A DNA stretch of 64,000 nucleotides from Xestospongia bergquistia (lineage: Eukaryota; Porifera; Demospongiae; Haplosclerida; Petrosiidae): contig OZ014421.1 in assembly GCA_963965975.1 (NCBI GenBank), forward strand, positions 3,461,001 to 3,525,000, written 5' to 3'. Both the position numbers and the translations under genes were made by a program. Positions 21,557 to 33,697 of this stretch are shown here, in pieces. Under the pieces are notes generated by a model. It searched no databases and was not told the origin of the DNA. It saw only the letters and a program-made list of their open reading frames with translations. Positions within the stretch are counted from its first letter, which is position 1; every line of letters begins with the position of its first letter.

Positions 21557-24500
21557 ATTTTGTACAAGCCTTTTTACCCCCATTGTCTTTATTGTTGTAT
21601 CAGTATGAACTTGTAATAGTTTGTACTAGAAATCTTAGACAGCATTACTTCCTTTTAGCAAGCAACGATTATTCTGCAGGGCTTTTTAGAAGAAGGAACT
21701 CTATTCCATGCAGGGAAGTCATTTGACAGTAAATCCGAGACAATAATGTTCCTCGCTACAGCCCAAGGGTAAATAAATGCAGTCAAGTGTCAATACTTCA
21801 TGTGCGTTAGTATATCTAGCTTGACTTAAAACTTACTATGTCTACTTTTGTATCAGTATCAGCTTGTAGTGGTTTCTACTAGAAATCTTAGACTGCATTG
21901 CTCCATTTCATTTTAGCAATCAATGTGTCAGGACTTTACTTCTGCATGGCTGTGGAGCAAGACTGAAGAAGGAACTGTATTCCATGCAGGGAAGTCATTT
22001 GACAGTGTTCTCTGCAGTAAATCCAAGACACTAACGTTTCTCGCTACAGCCCATGGGCAAATAAATACAGTCAGAGTATCAATACTTCGTTTGTGTTAGT
22101 ATATTTAGCTTGACTTTAAATTAAATTAGCTTTAGCCCTTAGTTTTAGTGCATTTGTTTTCTTTAAGTAAGCCTGTAATAAGTCATTTTAAAACATATAT
22201 CTCACCTTTCCTTGTCTGTGTAATATATACACTTTAATAACCAGTATATTTAGTACAATGTAGCAAGTCTGAATAATATTAGTCAAGTGTTTTTAAAAGG
22301 CTTTTTACCCCCATTGTGTCTGCTTTTGTATCAGTATCAGCTTGTAAAGGTTTGTACTAGAAATCTTAGACAGCATTACTTCGTTTTAGCAACTAATTAG
22401 TCATGACTTTATTTCTGCAGGGCTGTTTAGCAAGACAGAAGAAAGATCTGGATTTCATTTAACCAAATCATTTGACAGTGTTCTCTGCAGTAAATCCGAG
22501 ACAATATATGTTCCTCACTACAGCCCAAGGGTAAATAAATACAGTCAAATGTCAATACTTTATGTGCGTTAGTATATCTAGCTTGACTTTAAACTTATTG
22601 TGTCTACTTTTGTATCAGTATCAGCTTGTAATGGTTTGAACTAGAAACCTAAGACTGCATTACTTCATTTTAGCAATCAATGTGTCAGGACTTTACTTCA
22701 GCAGGGCTGTAGATCAAAACAGAAGAAGGAACTGTATTCCATGCAGTGAAGTCATTTGACAGTGTTCTCTGCAGGAATTCCAAGACAAAGAAATTCCTTG
22801 TTACAACAAAAGGGAAAGACAGTAGTAACAAATATAGTCAGAGAAGCAGTACTCCATGTGCTGTAGTATATCTAACATGACTTTTAAATTCAGTGAGATT
22901 TAGCCCTTAGTTTTTGTGCATTTGTTATCTTAACTAAGCTTATCGTAAGTCTTTTTGAAATATAATATCTCACTAGTCCGTAATATAAACACTTCAGTAA
23001 CCGGTATATTTTGTACAATATATATAGCGAGTCTCAATAAAATTAGTCGAGCGTTTTCATTTAGTACAAGCCTTTTTACCCCCATAGTGTTTACTTTTGT
23101 ATGAGTATGAATTTGTAATGGTTTATACTAGAAAACTTAGGACATTACTTCTGCAGGGCCATTTATCAAGAAAGAAGAAGGAACTGAATTCCATTTTGCC
23201 AAGTCATTTAACAGTGTTCTGCAGTAAATAACGTTCCTCTCTACAGCCCTAAGGCAACTAAATACAATCAGAATATCATTACTTCATGTGCGTTAGTATA
23301 TCCACCTTGACTTTAAATTGAATGAGCTTTAGCCCTTAGTTTTAGTGCATTTGTAGTATCAGCTTGTAATGGTTTGTACTAGAAATCTTACACAGCATTA
23401 CTTCATTTTAGCAACCAATGAATCACGACTTCATTTCTACAGGGCTGTTTAACAAGACAGAAGAAGGAACTGGATTCCATTCAGCAAAATCATGTGACAG
23501 TGTTCTCTGCAGTAAATCCGAGACAATAATGTTCCTCGCTACAACCCAAAGGCAAATAAATAGTGTCAATACTTCATGTGCGTTAGTATATTTACCTTCA
23601 CTTTAAATTCAATGAGCTTTATCCCTATCTACCTTGACTTTAAATTCAATGAGCTTTAGCCCTATCTACCTTGACTTAAAATTCAATAAGCTTTAGTCTT
23701 ATCTACCTTGACTTTAAATTCAATGAGCTTTAGCCCTTAGTTTAGTGCTTTTGTAGTATCAGCTTGTAATAGTTTGTGCTAGACAGCAATACTTCGTTTT
23801 AGCAAGCAATGAATCATGACTTTATTTAGCAAGACAGAAGAAGGAACTGGATTTGATTCAGCCAAATCATTTGACAGTGTTCTCTGCAATAAATCCGAGA
23901 CAATAATGTTCCTCGGTACAGCCCAAGGGTAAATAAATAAATACAGTCAAGTGTCAATACTTCATGTGCGTTAGTATATCTAGCTTGACTTTAAACTTAT
24001 TGTGTCTACTTTTGTATCAGTATCAGCTTGTAATGGTTTCTACTAGAAATCTTAGACTGCATTGGTTTATTTCATTTTAGCAATCAATGTGTCAGGACTT
24101 TACTTCTGCAGGGCTGTGGAGCAAGACTGAAGAAGGAACTGTATTCCATGCAGGGAAGTCATTTGACAGTGTTCTCTGCAGTAAATCCAAGACACTAAGT
24201 TTTCTTGCTACAGTTCATGGGCCAATAAATACAGTCAGAGTATCAATACTTCGTTTGTGTTAGTATATCTAGCTTGACTTTAAATTCAATGAGCTTTAGC
24301 CCTTAGTTTTAGTGCATTTGTTATCTCTAACTAAGCCTGTAATAAGTCATTTTAAAAGATATATCTCACCTTTCCTTGTCTGTGTAATATATACACTTTG
24401 ATAACCAGTATATTTAGTACAATGTAGCAAGTCTGAATAATATTAGTCAAGTGTTTTTAAAAGGCTTTTTACCCCCATTGTGTCTGCTATTGTATCAGTA

Positions 24501-26272
24501 TCAGCTTGTAAAGGTTTGTACTAGAAATCTTAGACAGCATTACTTTGTTTTATCAACCAAAGATTCATGACTTTATTTCTACAGGGCTTTTAGCAAGATA
24601 GAAGAAGGAACCAGATTCCATTCAGCCAAATCATTTGACAGTGTTCTCTGTAGTAAATCCAAGACAATAATGTTCCTCGCTATAGCCCAAGGGCAAGTAA
24701 ATACAGTCAAGTGTGTTAGTGCATCGTTACTTCGTTTTAGCAACCAAAGATTCATGACATTATTTCTACAGGGCTGTTTAGCAAGATAGAAGAAGAAACC
24801 AGATTCCATTTAGCCAAATCATTTGACAAGTGTTCTCTGCAGTAAATCCAAGACAATAATGTTCCTCGCTATAGCCTAAGGGCAAGTAAATACAGTGAAG
24901 TGTGTTAGTATATATAGCTTGACTTTAAATTCAATGAGCTTTAGCCCTTAGTTTAGTTCATCGTTACTTCGTTTTAGCAGCCAAAGATTCATGACTTTAT
25001 TTCTACAGGGCTGTTTAGCAAAATAGAAGAAGGAACCAGATTCCATCCAGCCAAATCATTTGACAGTGTTCTCTGCAGTAAATTCGAGACACTAATGTTC
25101 CTCGCTACAGCCCATTAGGAAATAAATACAGTCAGTGTATCAATACTTCATTTGTGTTAGTATATCTAGCTTGACTCTAAATTCAATGAGCTTTAGTCCT
25201 TAGTTTTAGTGCATTTGTTATCTTAACTAAGCCTGTACTAAGTCATTTTAAAACATATGTCACGTTTCCTTGTCTCTGTAATATATACACTTTAATAACC
25301 AGTATAAAAGGCTTGTTACCCCCATTTTGTCTTCTTTGGTATCAGTATCAGCTTGTAAAGGTTTGTACTAGACATCTTAGACAGCATTACTTCTTTAGTA
25401 GCAAATGGGTCAGGACATTACTTCTGCAGGGCTGTTTAGCAAGACAGAAGAAGGAACTGGATTCCATGCAGCCAAGTCATTTGACTGTCTCCTGTGTAGT
25501 AAACGCTACAACGAAAGGGAAAGACAGTAGTAACAAATACGTTTCATGTAAGCAGTACTCCATGTGAGTTAGTATATGTAGCTTGAGTTTCAAATTCAGT
25601 CAGACACACAAAAACTAAGCCTGTCATTTGAAAACATATCTGACTGTTTCTTTTCTCTCTAATATATACTTTAGTAACCAGTATATTTAGTGCAATGTAC
25701 GAAATCTGAATAATATTAGTAAAGTGTTTTTGAAAGGCTTTTTACTCCCATTGTGTCATTGTCCCATTGTGCATTAGTATATTTAGCTTGACTTTAAATT
25801 CAATGAGCTTTAGCCCTTAGTTTTAGTGCATTTGTTATCTTAACTAAACCTGTAATATGTCATTTTATAATGTAATATCTCACCTATAACCAGTATATTT
25901 AGTACAATATAGGAAGTCTGAATAATATTAATCAAGTGTTTTTAAAAGGCTTTTTACCCCCATTGTGTCTGCTTTGGTATCAGTATCAGCTTGAAAAGGT
26001 TTGTACTAGAAATGGAAAGATAGTAGTAACAAATACAGTCAGAGAAGCAGTACTCCATGTGCTGTAGTATATGTAGCATGACTTTTAAATTCAGTGAGCT
26101 TTAGTCCTTAGTTTTAGTGCATTTGTTATCTTAACTAAGCCTATTGTAAGTCTTTTTGAAATATAATATCTCACTAGTCCTTTTCTCTGTAATATAAAGA
26201 CTTTAGTAACCAATATATTTTGTACAATGTAGCAAGTCTCAATAAAATTAGTCGAATGTTTTTATTTAGTAC

Positions 26273-26890
26273 TAGCCTCGTACCCAGACTTTCGCGGTAG
26301 AAAAGAGCCTGGTCATTACTGCTTGCGCATGCACATAATTATTGACATCATAATGACACATTTTAAATTAAATGACGAATTGATGGGTCGGGTTTATATT
26401 GATGACGTTTTTTTCACTACACGAGTTTAAGCACGAGTTTGTCAGTAATGCAGAGATTTATTTAGTGGAAGCCGAAAGAGCAACAAATTTGTTCAGTGCT
26501 GTTGGAATGTGAAATAATTGGGGTTCGTGAATAACTGCTTTACTTGATGTTATTGTTTCTGGACATGATATGATAGTCTCTCTTCATATATTTTTATGAA
26601 GTGCAAACTTCGAATTGTGTCTCAAGAGAAATCTGTTGTAGACCTAGAGGAATTCAAGCAGTTGGTTCATAACCTAGCTTGTAATCCATCATGAAAGGGA
26701 GGATTTTGAAACACAAACTCTTTCCAAAACCAGTTGTTAACCACACGAAGACATCTTTTCCATTATGTATAGCTACAATAGAAAAGATATGCTCTTTTTT
26801 AAAAGATAGATTTGGCTTTCCTAGCTGATTTATAGCATATAATAGAGCAGCAGAAAAGTTACTACAAGTAGCTATCACCAATAATCTAAA
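26273..26890 (-). mobile_element. Truncated TIR element with RecQ-like helicase fragment
   Basis: The left end carries the same terminal repeat (tagcctcgtacccaga) after the same target atttagtac as the copy at 18170. There is no matching right TIR, since the sequence passes into an array unit near 26890. On the minus strand 26654-26881 reads LLYAINQLGKPNLSFKKEHI, then FSIVAIHNGKDVFVWLTTGF and GKSLCFKILPFMMDYKLG. This is the Q-motif-like and Walker A region of a RecQ-family helicase, where the family has WLPTGxGKSLC. The Pro to Thr change in the loop, the truncation and the missing rest of the helicase show a non-functional relic. It indicates that a longer family member once carried a RecQ-like gene. 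Confidence 0.75.
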
Positions 26891-27681
26891 GTACAGTGGT
26901 TTGTACTAGAAATCATAGACTACATTACTTCATTTTAGCAATCAATGTGTCAGGACTTTACTTCTGCAGGGCTGTTTAACAAGACAAAAGAAGGAACTGG
27001 ATTCCAACAGGCAAGCATTTGACAGTGTTCTCTGCAATAAATCCGAGACAATGAAATTCCTTGCTAGAACAGAAGGAAAAAACAGTAGTAACAAGTACTG
27101 CCAGTCAATGTAGCAAGTCTCAATAATAATATTCAAGTGTTTTTAAAAGGCTTTTTACCCTGATTGTGTCTGCTTTGGTATCAGTATCAGCTTGTAAAGG
27201 TTTGTATTAAAAATCTTAGACAGCATTACTTCATTTTAGCAACCAATCTGTCAGGACTTTACGTCTGCAGAGCTGTGGAGCAAGACAGAAGAAGGAACTG
27301 TATTACATGCAGCCAAGTGATTTGACAGTCTTGTCTGCAATAAATCTTAGACGATGATGTTACTCGCTAGAACAAAAGAAATTGAGTCAGTTTTAGCCCT
27401 TAGTTTTAGTGCATCTGATAAGTCATTTGGAAACATATCTGACTATTCCTTTTCTCTAATATATATAAACTTTAGTAACCAGTATATTTAGTACAATGTA
27501 GGAAGTCTGAATAATATTAGTCAATTGTTTTATCACTACAAGCCTATTTAGCCCCATTATGTCTACCATTATATGAGTAGTTAGTCAAGTGTTTTTATTT
27601 AGTACAAGCCCTTTTAAACCTGTTGTGTCTACTTTTGTATCAGTATTAGCTTGTAATGTTTTGTCACAACTTTATTTCTGC

Positions 27682-27790
27682 AGGGCTGTTTACCCTCACT
27701 GTCTCTACGTTTGTGTCAGTATCAGCTTGTGCTGTATTATTGGTTGGTTATTGTATTGTGTATACTTATGAATATGATTATCATGTGTAG
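27682..27790 (+). other. Exon-like module C with hydrophobic segment, copy 3
   Basis: As in copies 1 and 2: after tttatttctgcag the frame reads GLFTLTVSTFVSVSACAVLL and continues through a hydrophobic stretch to a stop at about 27790. The matching flanks (tatgaatatgattatcatgtg, then cttcctgtccca) show that module C always has the same 3' surroundings. Confidence 0.5.
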
Positions 27791-28679
27791 ACTTCCTGTC
27801 CCATAAGTTATCTATGCACTTTTTATTATAAAATGTGCATATTGTAGATATTTTATTGAGTCTGGAGTATTGTCCGATATCATATGTGAATGGTTATACT
27901 AGAAATCTTAGACTGCATTACTTCATTTTAGCAATAATGTTCCTCACTATAGCCCAAGGGCAAGTAAATACAGTCAAGTGTGTTAGTATATATAGCTTGA
28001 CTTTAAATTCAATGAGCTTTAGCCTTTAGTTTAGTGCATCTTTACTTCGTTTTAGCCACCAAAGATTCATGACTTTCTTTCTACAGGGCTGTTTAGCAAG
28101 ATAGAAGAAGGAACCAGATTCCATTCAGCCAAATCATTTGACAGTGGTTCCTGCAGTAAATCCAAGACAATAATGTTCCTCGCTACAGCCCATGGGCAAG
28201 TAAATACAGTCAAGTGTATCAATACTTCATTTGTGTTAATATATCTAGCTTGACTTTAAATTCAATGAGCTTTAGTCCTTAGTTCTAGTGCATTTGTTAT
28301 CTTAACTAAGCCTGTAATAAGTCATTTTAAAACATATATCACGTTTCCTTGTCTCTGTAATATATACACTTTAATAACCAGTATAAAAGTCTTTTCACCC
28401 CCATTGTGTCTTCTCTGGTATCAGTATCAGCTTGTAAAGGTTTGTACTAGAAATCATAGAAGCATTACTTCTTTAGTAGCAACCAATGAGTCACGACTTT
28501 ATTTCTACAGGCTGTTTAGCAAGACAGAAGAAGGAACTGGATTCCATTCAGCCAAAACATTTGACGGTGTTCTCTGCAGTAAATCCAAGACAATAATGTT
28601 CCTTGCTATAGCCTAAGGGCAAGTAAATACAGTGAAATGTGTTAGTATATATAGCTTGACTTTAAATTCAATGAGCTTT

Positions 28680-28925
28680 ACTAAATGAAGCTGCTAAAAT
28701 TGTGATATTTGTGAGTGACACAGCAATAATTATCATTAAATATTTTATCTTTATTATTAGGTGGGTTCTGATATACCTAGTATTTCAGTTGAGATCGTAG
28801 AGGAGGCATTTCAATTATAGGAAGAGCAAAAGCAGATGTAATTCTTGTACCAGCTGTTGCTGAAGGATATTATACAGTTGGAGCCTCATATAAGACTAAA
28901 GATAACATCAGTAAGCTTGTCACGA
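28680..28925 (+). other. Unrecognised exon-like fragment in the array
   Basis: Starting with ttactaaatgaagctgctaa, this segment is unlike the array units. An acceptor-like tctttattattag at about 28760 is followed by GSDIPSISVEIV, and a second frame reads GRAKADVILVPAVAEGYYTV and GASYKTKDNIS before a possible donor. The first 90 bp recur at 29785-29880, where the copy is cut off. It may be a fragment of the ancestral gene from which the array arose, or of an unrelated element. I do not recognise the protein. Confidence 0.35.
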
Positions 28926-29875
28926 TGTGTACTAGAAATCTTAGCCTTTTCGCAACCAATGAGTACGACTTTATTTCTGCAGGGCTTTTAACTCCCATTG
29001 TGTCTTGTTTGGTATCAGTATCAGCTTGTAAAGGTTTGTACTAGAAATCCTAGACAGCATTACTTCGTTTTAGCAACCAATCATTCACAACTTCATTTCT
29101 ACAGGTCTGTTTACCAAAACAGAAGAAGGAACTAGTTTCCATTCAGCCAAATCATTTGACGGTGTTCTCTGCAGTAAATCCAAGACAATAATGTTCCTCA
29201 CTATAGCCCAAGGGCAAGTAAATACAGTGAAGTGTGTTAGTATATATAGCTTGAGTTTAAATTCAATGAGCTTTAGCCCTTAGTTTAGTGCATTTGTAAT
29301 CACGTTGTAATATTTTGTGCTAGAAATCTTAGACAGTATTACTTTGTTTTAGCAAACATGGAGTCATGACTTTATTTTAGCAGGGTTGTTTAGCAAGGCA
29401 CAAGAAGGAACTGGATTTCATTCAGCCAGGACATTTGACGGTGTTCTCTGCAGTAAATCCAAGACAATAATGTTCCTTGCTATAGCCCAAGGGCAAGTAA
29501 ATACAGTCAAGCATATTAGTATATATAGCTTGACTTTAAATTCAATGAGCTTTAGCCCTTTGTTTAGTTCATCGTTACTTCGTTTTAGCAGCCAAAGATT
29601 CATGACTTTATTTCTACAGGGCTGTTTAGCAAGATAGAAAAAGGAACCAGATTCCATTCAGCCAAATCATTTGACAGTGTTCTCTGCAGTAAATCCAAGA
29701 CAATAATGTTACTCGCTATAGCCCAAGTGGTAAGTAAATACAGTGAAGTGTGTTAGTATATATAGCTTGACTTTAAATTCAATGAGCTTTACTAAATGAA
29801 GGTGCTAAAACTGTGATATTTGTGAGTGACACAGCAATAATTATCATTAAATATTTTATCTTTATTACTAGGTGG

Positions 29876-30304
29876 TTTGGCATGCGCAAACGCACACTGT
29901 GACCAAATTATTTCTGTGGTTTGTAGAGGGAAAGAAATGTAAGGTTAGTGATGTGAACGCTTTTGCCTTTGCTTGAAGTAAAGTTAGCATGTTGTGTTCT
30001 ACGAAGAGTCAAAAGGATAGTGAAACGTTGTCCAAGATCTTGTCATCATAAAGGGAAGTTGGTAGCAAAATTCGCGATCAAGGGCTACGTTTACATTTCT
30101 TTGTTTACTGACAGCGTTTGATTGTGTTCTATTCTAGGGCTACTTTATGATTGAAAGTTAGTTTCATATATTACTTGTATTTGTATAGAACAAAGAAATG
30201 CTTTGAAGTGCATTTGTAGAGTAAAATGTGTATAACATAATTTAGTACGTAAATAGCATGAGGATATGATACTATGAGTGTGTGTGTGTGTAGACTACAT
30301 AATA
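29876..30304. other. Flank of the piggyBac insertion, no gene
   Basis: The exon-like array stops at about 29875 and resumes near 32385. The sequence from 29876 is therefore part of the inserted piggyBac-related DNA, probably its 3' non-coding side. I could not identify a TTAA-flanked terminal inverted repeat. A short (GT)n run lies at 30277-30291. Confidence 0.45.
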
Positions 30305-32251
30305 CTAATAATTGTGAAATGCTAGGAAACAGTCACTATCTGGTTTTCCTGTGTGGCATAGGGTTTTTTTGCACATTTGGCATTCCCACTGTGTCCACTT
30401 CAATTGTTTTCCCTTCCTGTAGCAATGAGAGCATTTGCTTCGCTTTGCTGCCTTCATTGGGAAGTGTAGAGTTGGTACTGAGGGATGAATAGCAGAGGAA
30501 GGGCGACCTCTAACTTTTCGACCGTTATAATTCCCAATTAGCTGTTTTGCCAACTCTGACCTGAAGTCAACGTATTGATGGTATACATGCCCTGTTGATG
30601 GTACATACCTGTGAAGGATGTAGGCATTTGCCAAAGTGAGTTCAAATAAAAACCAAAAGATGTATTTGTAGAATTTGTGGCTTTTCAGTCGTACACAGTA
30701 GTAGTGTCGTAGCTGGTCATTGCAATCAACCCCTCCCATATACTTGTTGTAGTCAATAACATTCAAGGGGCAGGTGAAAGTTTTTCTTGTGCCATCCTTT
30801 TGTTTTCTGGTTACTGTGCCTTCTTCATTTCTGCAGTTTGGTAGAGAGAACACTTACTGTTTTGTTGTCTTGCCACAATGAGAAATGCAATTTTCTTTTT
30901 CAATTGTCTTGTAATCTCCCCTCTCTGGTAGTCCCTTCTTAAGAAAAGGCTTAAATTCATCAGGATAGCCTACTCGATTTCATCGAATGGTGCCGCATGC
31001 ATAGATCGAGTCCTTTAGAAGGTCATTGAAGAGCTGTACACTGGTGAAAAAGTTATCGCAGTACACTGTATAGTGTTTGCCAACTTGATTCCTGGTTAGA
31101 TCTTTCACAACCCGTTCATGTATATGTGTTTCCGACCTGCCTCCCACTTTGCCAAGGTACACCTGAAATTGAGAAACATAGCCATTTATAGCATATGCTC
31201 TCATCCAGACTTTTATCCCTCTCTTTGTAGGTTTTTTGGGAAGATATTGCTTGAGAGAGGATCTTCAATTGAAGGGGATCATGGCCTCATCAATTGAGCT
31301 GGCACTGTGAGGATTATATATCTCCAAAAACCTCTCTGATATGGAAGTTATCAACGGTCGGATTTTCCAAAGACGATCATAGCTAGGATCTGTTCGCTGA
31401 ACTGAATATGATTCATTCTGCGTGAAATGGAGAAACCGAGAGATTTCCAAGAATCGTCTCAGAGATATCCTGTCTGCTACTGGGGAGTAATAGTAAGTTG
31501 GATCTAATTTCCAGTAATCATAAAGGCATGGTAATTGATTGATTCCCATTAGAATCATGAATCCAAAATACGCTTGAATTTCAAGCGGTGTTACTTGGTC
31601 AAATCTCTCGTAGGCATCAGTTGATAGCACTTCTTGAGCATATACATTAGTTTGCTCAGCAATCATATTGATTAGAGCAGGAGTGAAAAGTAAATGGAAG
31701 ATACCAAGTAGGGTATGAGAGAGGGGAACTGTAGGTTCACAAGGAACAGTACAGGGAAGGACAGTAGTAGGCCTGTCAGTAGTAAGGCCAGTTTTCGTTG
31801 ACTCAAAAAGGATTCACCTGACTCAAATTCAAATGGTTCATCAATCTCCATAGCATCACAACTATAGAATTAGAAAAGACAAGCATCAAAGAGTTATTTG
31901 GAGTGTTGGTATAATAACAGAAGCAGTAGACATGGTTATAATAATTCTTTCTTTTGATCTTACCTTTCCAGATTTTCGTCGGTGTCCATTCTGTGTAAAA
32001 GAAAATGGAATGAAAAGTACCTAGTGTTTAGTTTGTTTTTCTAATTATAATGCAATAATATTGTTACTGCATACACATTATTATACATATTATATATACA
32101 ATAATAACTATTATATATTATACTATATAACAACAATCTCTTCTTCCTCTTCCACGTCAAAATCATCGTCACTATACTCACAAATAACCTCACCACCAAT
32201 TTCCCATTCGTTTTCAATCATTTCAACAATATCTTCTGCTCTGTAATTCAT
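30305..32251 (-). pseudogene. piggyBac-type transposase pseudogene 1
   Basis: Minus-strand DDE transposase of the piggyBac family. It starts with an acidic exon with ATG at 32251 (ENEWEIGGEVI, EYSDDDFDVEEEEE), a possible small exon at about 31966-31982, and a main exon from about 31860. Motifs: LLFTPALINMIAEQTNVYAQ (31650-31710), the first catalytic Asp in DEAMIPF (31285), GIKVWMRAYAINGYVSQFQV (31165-31220), the second Asp in YCDNFFTSVQLF (31060), and the third in YMGGVDCNDQLRHYY (30725). A C-terminal Cys-rich tail CSHCYRKG, CQMCKKTLCH (30330-30400) follows. Defects: TGA replaces the Gly codon of the FKGR motif just after the first Asp (31265), there is TGA after ACGTIR (30980), and one-base shifts occur near 30845-30885. 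All three Asp codons survive, so the loss is recent or error-related. It is inserted in the exon-like array. Confidence 0.85.
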
Positions 32252-32384
32252 GGCTAATTACTGCTGAGAGCTAAATTTATGGCTGGGTGTGGCAGCTGAG
32301 AACTAATTTATGGCTGGGTGTGGCAGCTGTTTGATGAAATTATTTGCGTATAAATATCGCGCTCAATTACGACGACGTTGATTG

Positions 32385-32600
32385 CAATTCTTAATAAACC
32401 TTTTCTCTGTGATATATTGACTTTAGTAAGAAGTATATTTAGTACTATGTTGCAAGTCTGAGTAATATTCAAGTAAATATGCTGGTTAATAAAGTATGTT
32501 GCATTCCATTTAGCCAAGTCATTTGGCAGTCTTCCCTGCAGTATTTCTGAGCGAATGATGTTCCTCGGTACATGGTAAAGTAATGTATTACATCGTGATA
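32385..32600 (+). repeat. Exon-like array, fragment right of piggyBac
   Basis: The array continues after the piggyBac insertion. It shows cagtaagaagtatatttagtac-like linker, then gcattccatttagccaagtc and gatgttcctcggtaca, which belong to module B. It fades out by about 32600. A small duplication (atggctgggtgtggcagctg) just left, at 32278-32330, lies in the inserted DNA. Confidence 0.7.
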
Positions 32601-33207
32601 GACTCAAGTAACATGATTTGTTGTCCTTCTAGGTATACGGATATCAGTGTAATGTTACATTCATATTGTATAACTTAACAATATTACCTTATTTTAAACA
32701 TACACACACACACATACATGCAGATGAAGGAAATAACAATTGGTAAGTATATTAACAATAAAAATGTATAAACATTAACTGGTATTTTGACATAAACTAA
32801 TACTACAAATATAATACTACCAAATGTAATACTGCCAAATGTAATACTGCAAATGTAATATTGTCATTAACATATTTTAACATCATTGTAAAATATATTA
32901 TTCCTTCTCGTTTCTCTTTTATTACCCTAGATTCGCTGTACATCAGGACTAGGCTCAAGACATCCTCTGTCTCAAAAGAGTCTAGGGAGTAAGTTAAGAC
33001 CATACAGTACTAGACTACTAGTGTACATTGATTCATAATACTTCAGGCTCAAGACTCAAGACATTCCTATACTTCGAAGAGTCTGAAGAGTAAGTTAACT
33101 GAATACAATACTAGTGTACATTAATTCATAATTAATTATTTCTGTTAATTTGTTTTTTATTACAATAGCTTCACTGGACATCAGGATCAAGGATCAAGAC
33201 ATTTCTC

Positions 33208-33697
33208 TAGCCTCGTACCCAGGCTTTTGCGATAGGAAAGAAAGCCTGGTAACTACTATTAGCGCATGCATTTAATTTCCACAGATTCCTTTGAAAGTAG
33301 TATACTCTAGGAATCCTCCGTCAACTATTGATGTCAAAATTCCTTTAATCACAATGTGAGACTATTTGTAGTACTGATAGAAAGTATTCTTCTGCTCTAC
33401 TTTATGCTAATGATGGAAAAGATGTTTTCGTGTGGTTTTCTGTTCCAACAACACTGAACATGTTTGTCGCTCTTTTTGCTTTCATTAAGTATCTACAGAA
33501 CCAACAAACTCAACTAGCCATGCCTAAACTCAGTAGTGAATGAAACGTCATCAATAGAAATCCAGCCATTTACTTGTCATTTAATTCTAAATCTTGCCAT
33601 TATGATGTCAGTATATTGCGTAAATTACAATAAACGGATGCACAAGCAGTAGTTACCAGGCTTTCTTTTCTATTGCGAAAACCTGGGTACAAGGCTA
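33208..33697 (+). mobile_element. 490-bp TIR element with RecQ-like fragment, copy D
   Basis: The ends are inverted repeats (tagcctcgtacccaggcttt at the left, the complement ending ggtacaaggcta at the right). The flanks are identical (gacatttctc at 33198-33207 and 33698-33707), consistent with a 9- to 10-bp target duplication. The interior (33400-33450) contains gatggaaaagatgttttcgt, reading DGKDVFVW, the same helicase fragment as at 26654-26881 but with the Walker loop deleted. Non-autonomous internal-deletion derivative, inserted in a microexon-like unit. Confidence 0.88.

Larger units (their letters stand above)
14815..29875 (+). repeat. Array of exon-like repeat modules (family A/B)
   Basis: About 38 diverged copies, spaced 190-620 bp, of a complex repeat. 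Each full unit holds module B: a pyrimidine-rich acceptor ttatttctgcag, then about 109 nt reading GLFSKTEEGTGFHSAKSFDS and FLATAQG, then AAGG followed by GTAAAT or GCAAGT. It also holds module A: tttttaaaag acceptor-like sequence, about 50 nt reading FTPIVSTFVSVSACNG in one frame, then gtttgtact. Between them are conserved linkers (attcaatgagctttagccct; taaccagtatatttagtaca). Both modules look like exons in introns. Some copies keep the B frame intact (20896-21004, 23441-23549, 29386-29490), while others have stops or deletions. The protein resembles no family I know. Whether any of it is transcribed is not decidable here. Confidence 0.8.

Noticed and set aside
24579..29657. Minus-strand frames reading YLAKQPCRNKVMN and similar in the exon-like array
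   Set aside because: They are antisense to module B, where the plus strand has the splice-like signals. The same antisense peptide recurs only because the repeat recurs.
30274..30492. Plus-strand 72-codon frame
   Set aside because: Antisense to the Cys-rich C-terminus of the piggyBac pseudogene.
32061..32246. Plus-strand Ser/Tyr-rich frame
   Set aside because: Antisense to the acidic first exon of piggyBac pseudogene 1.
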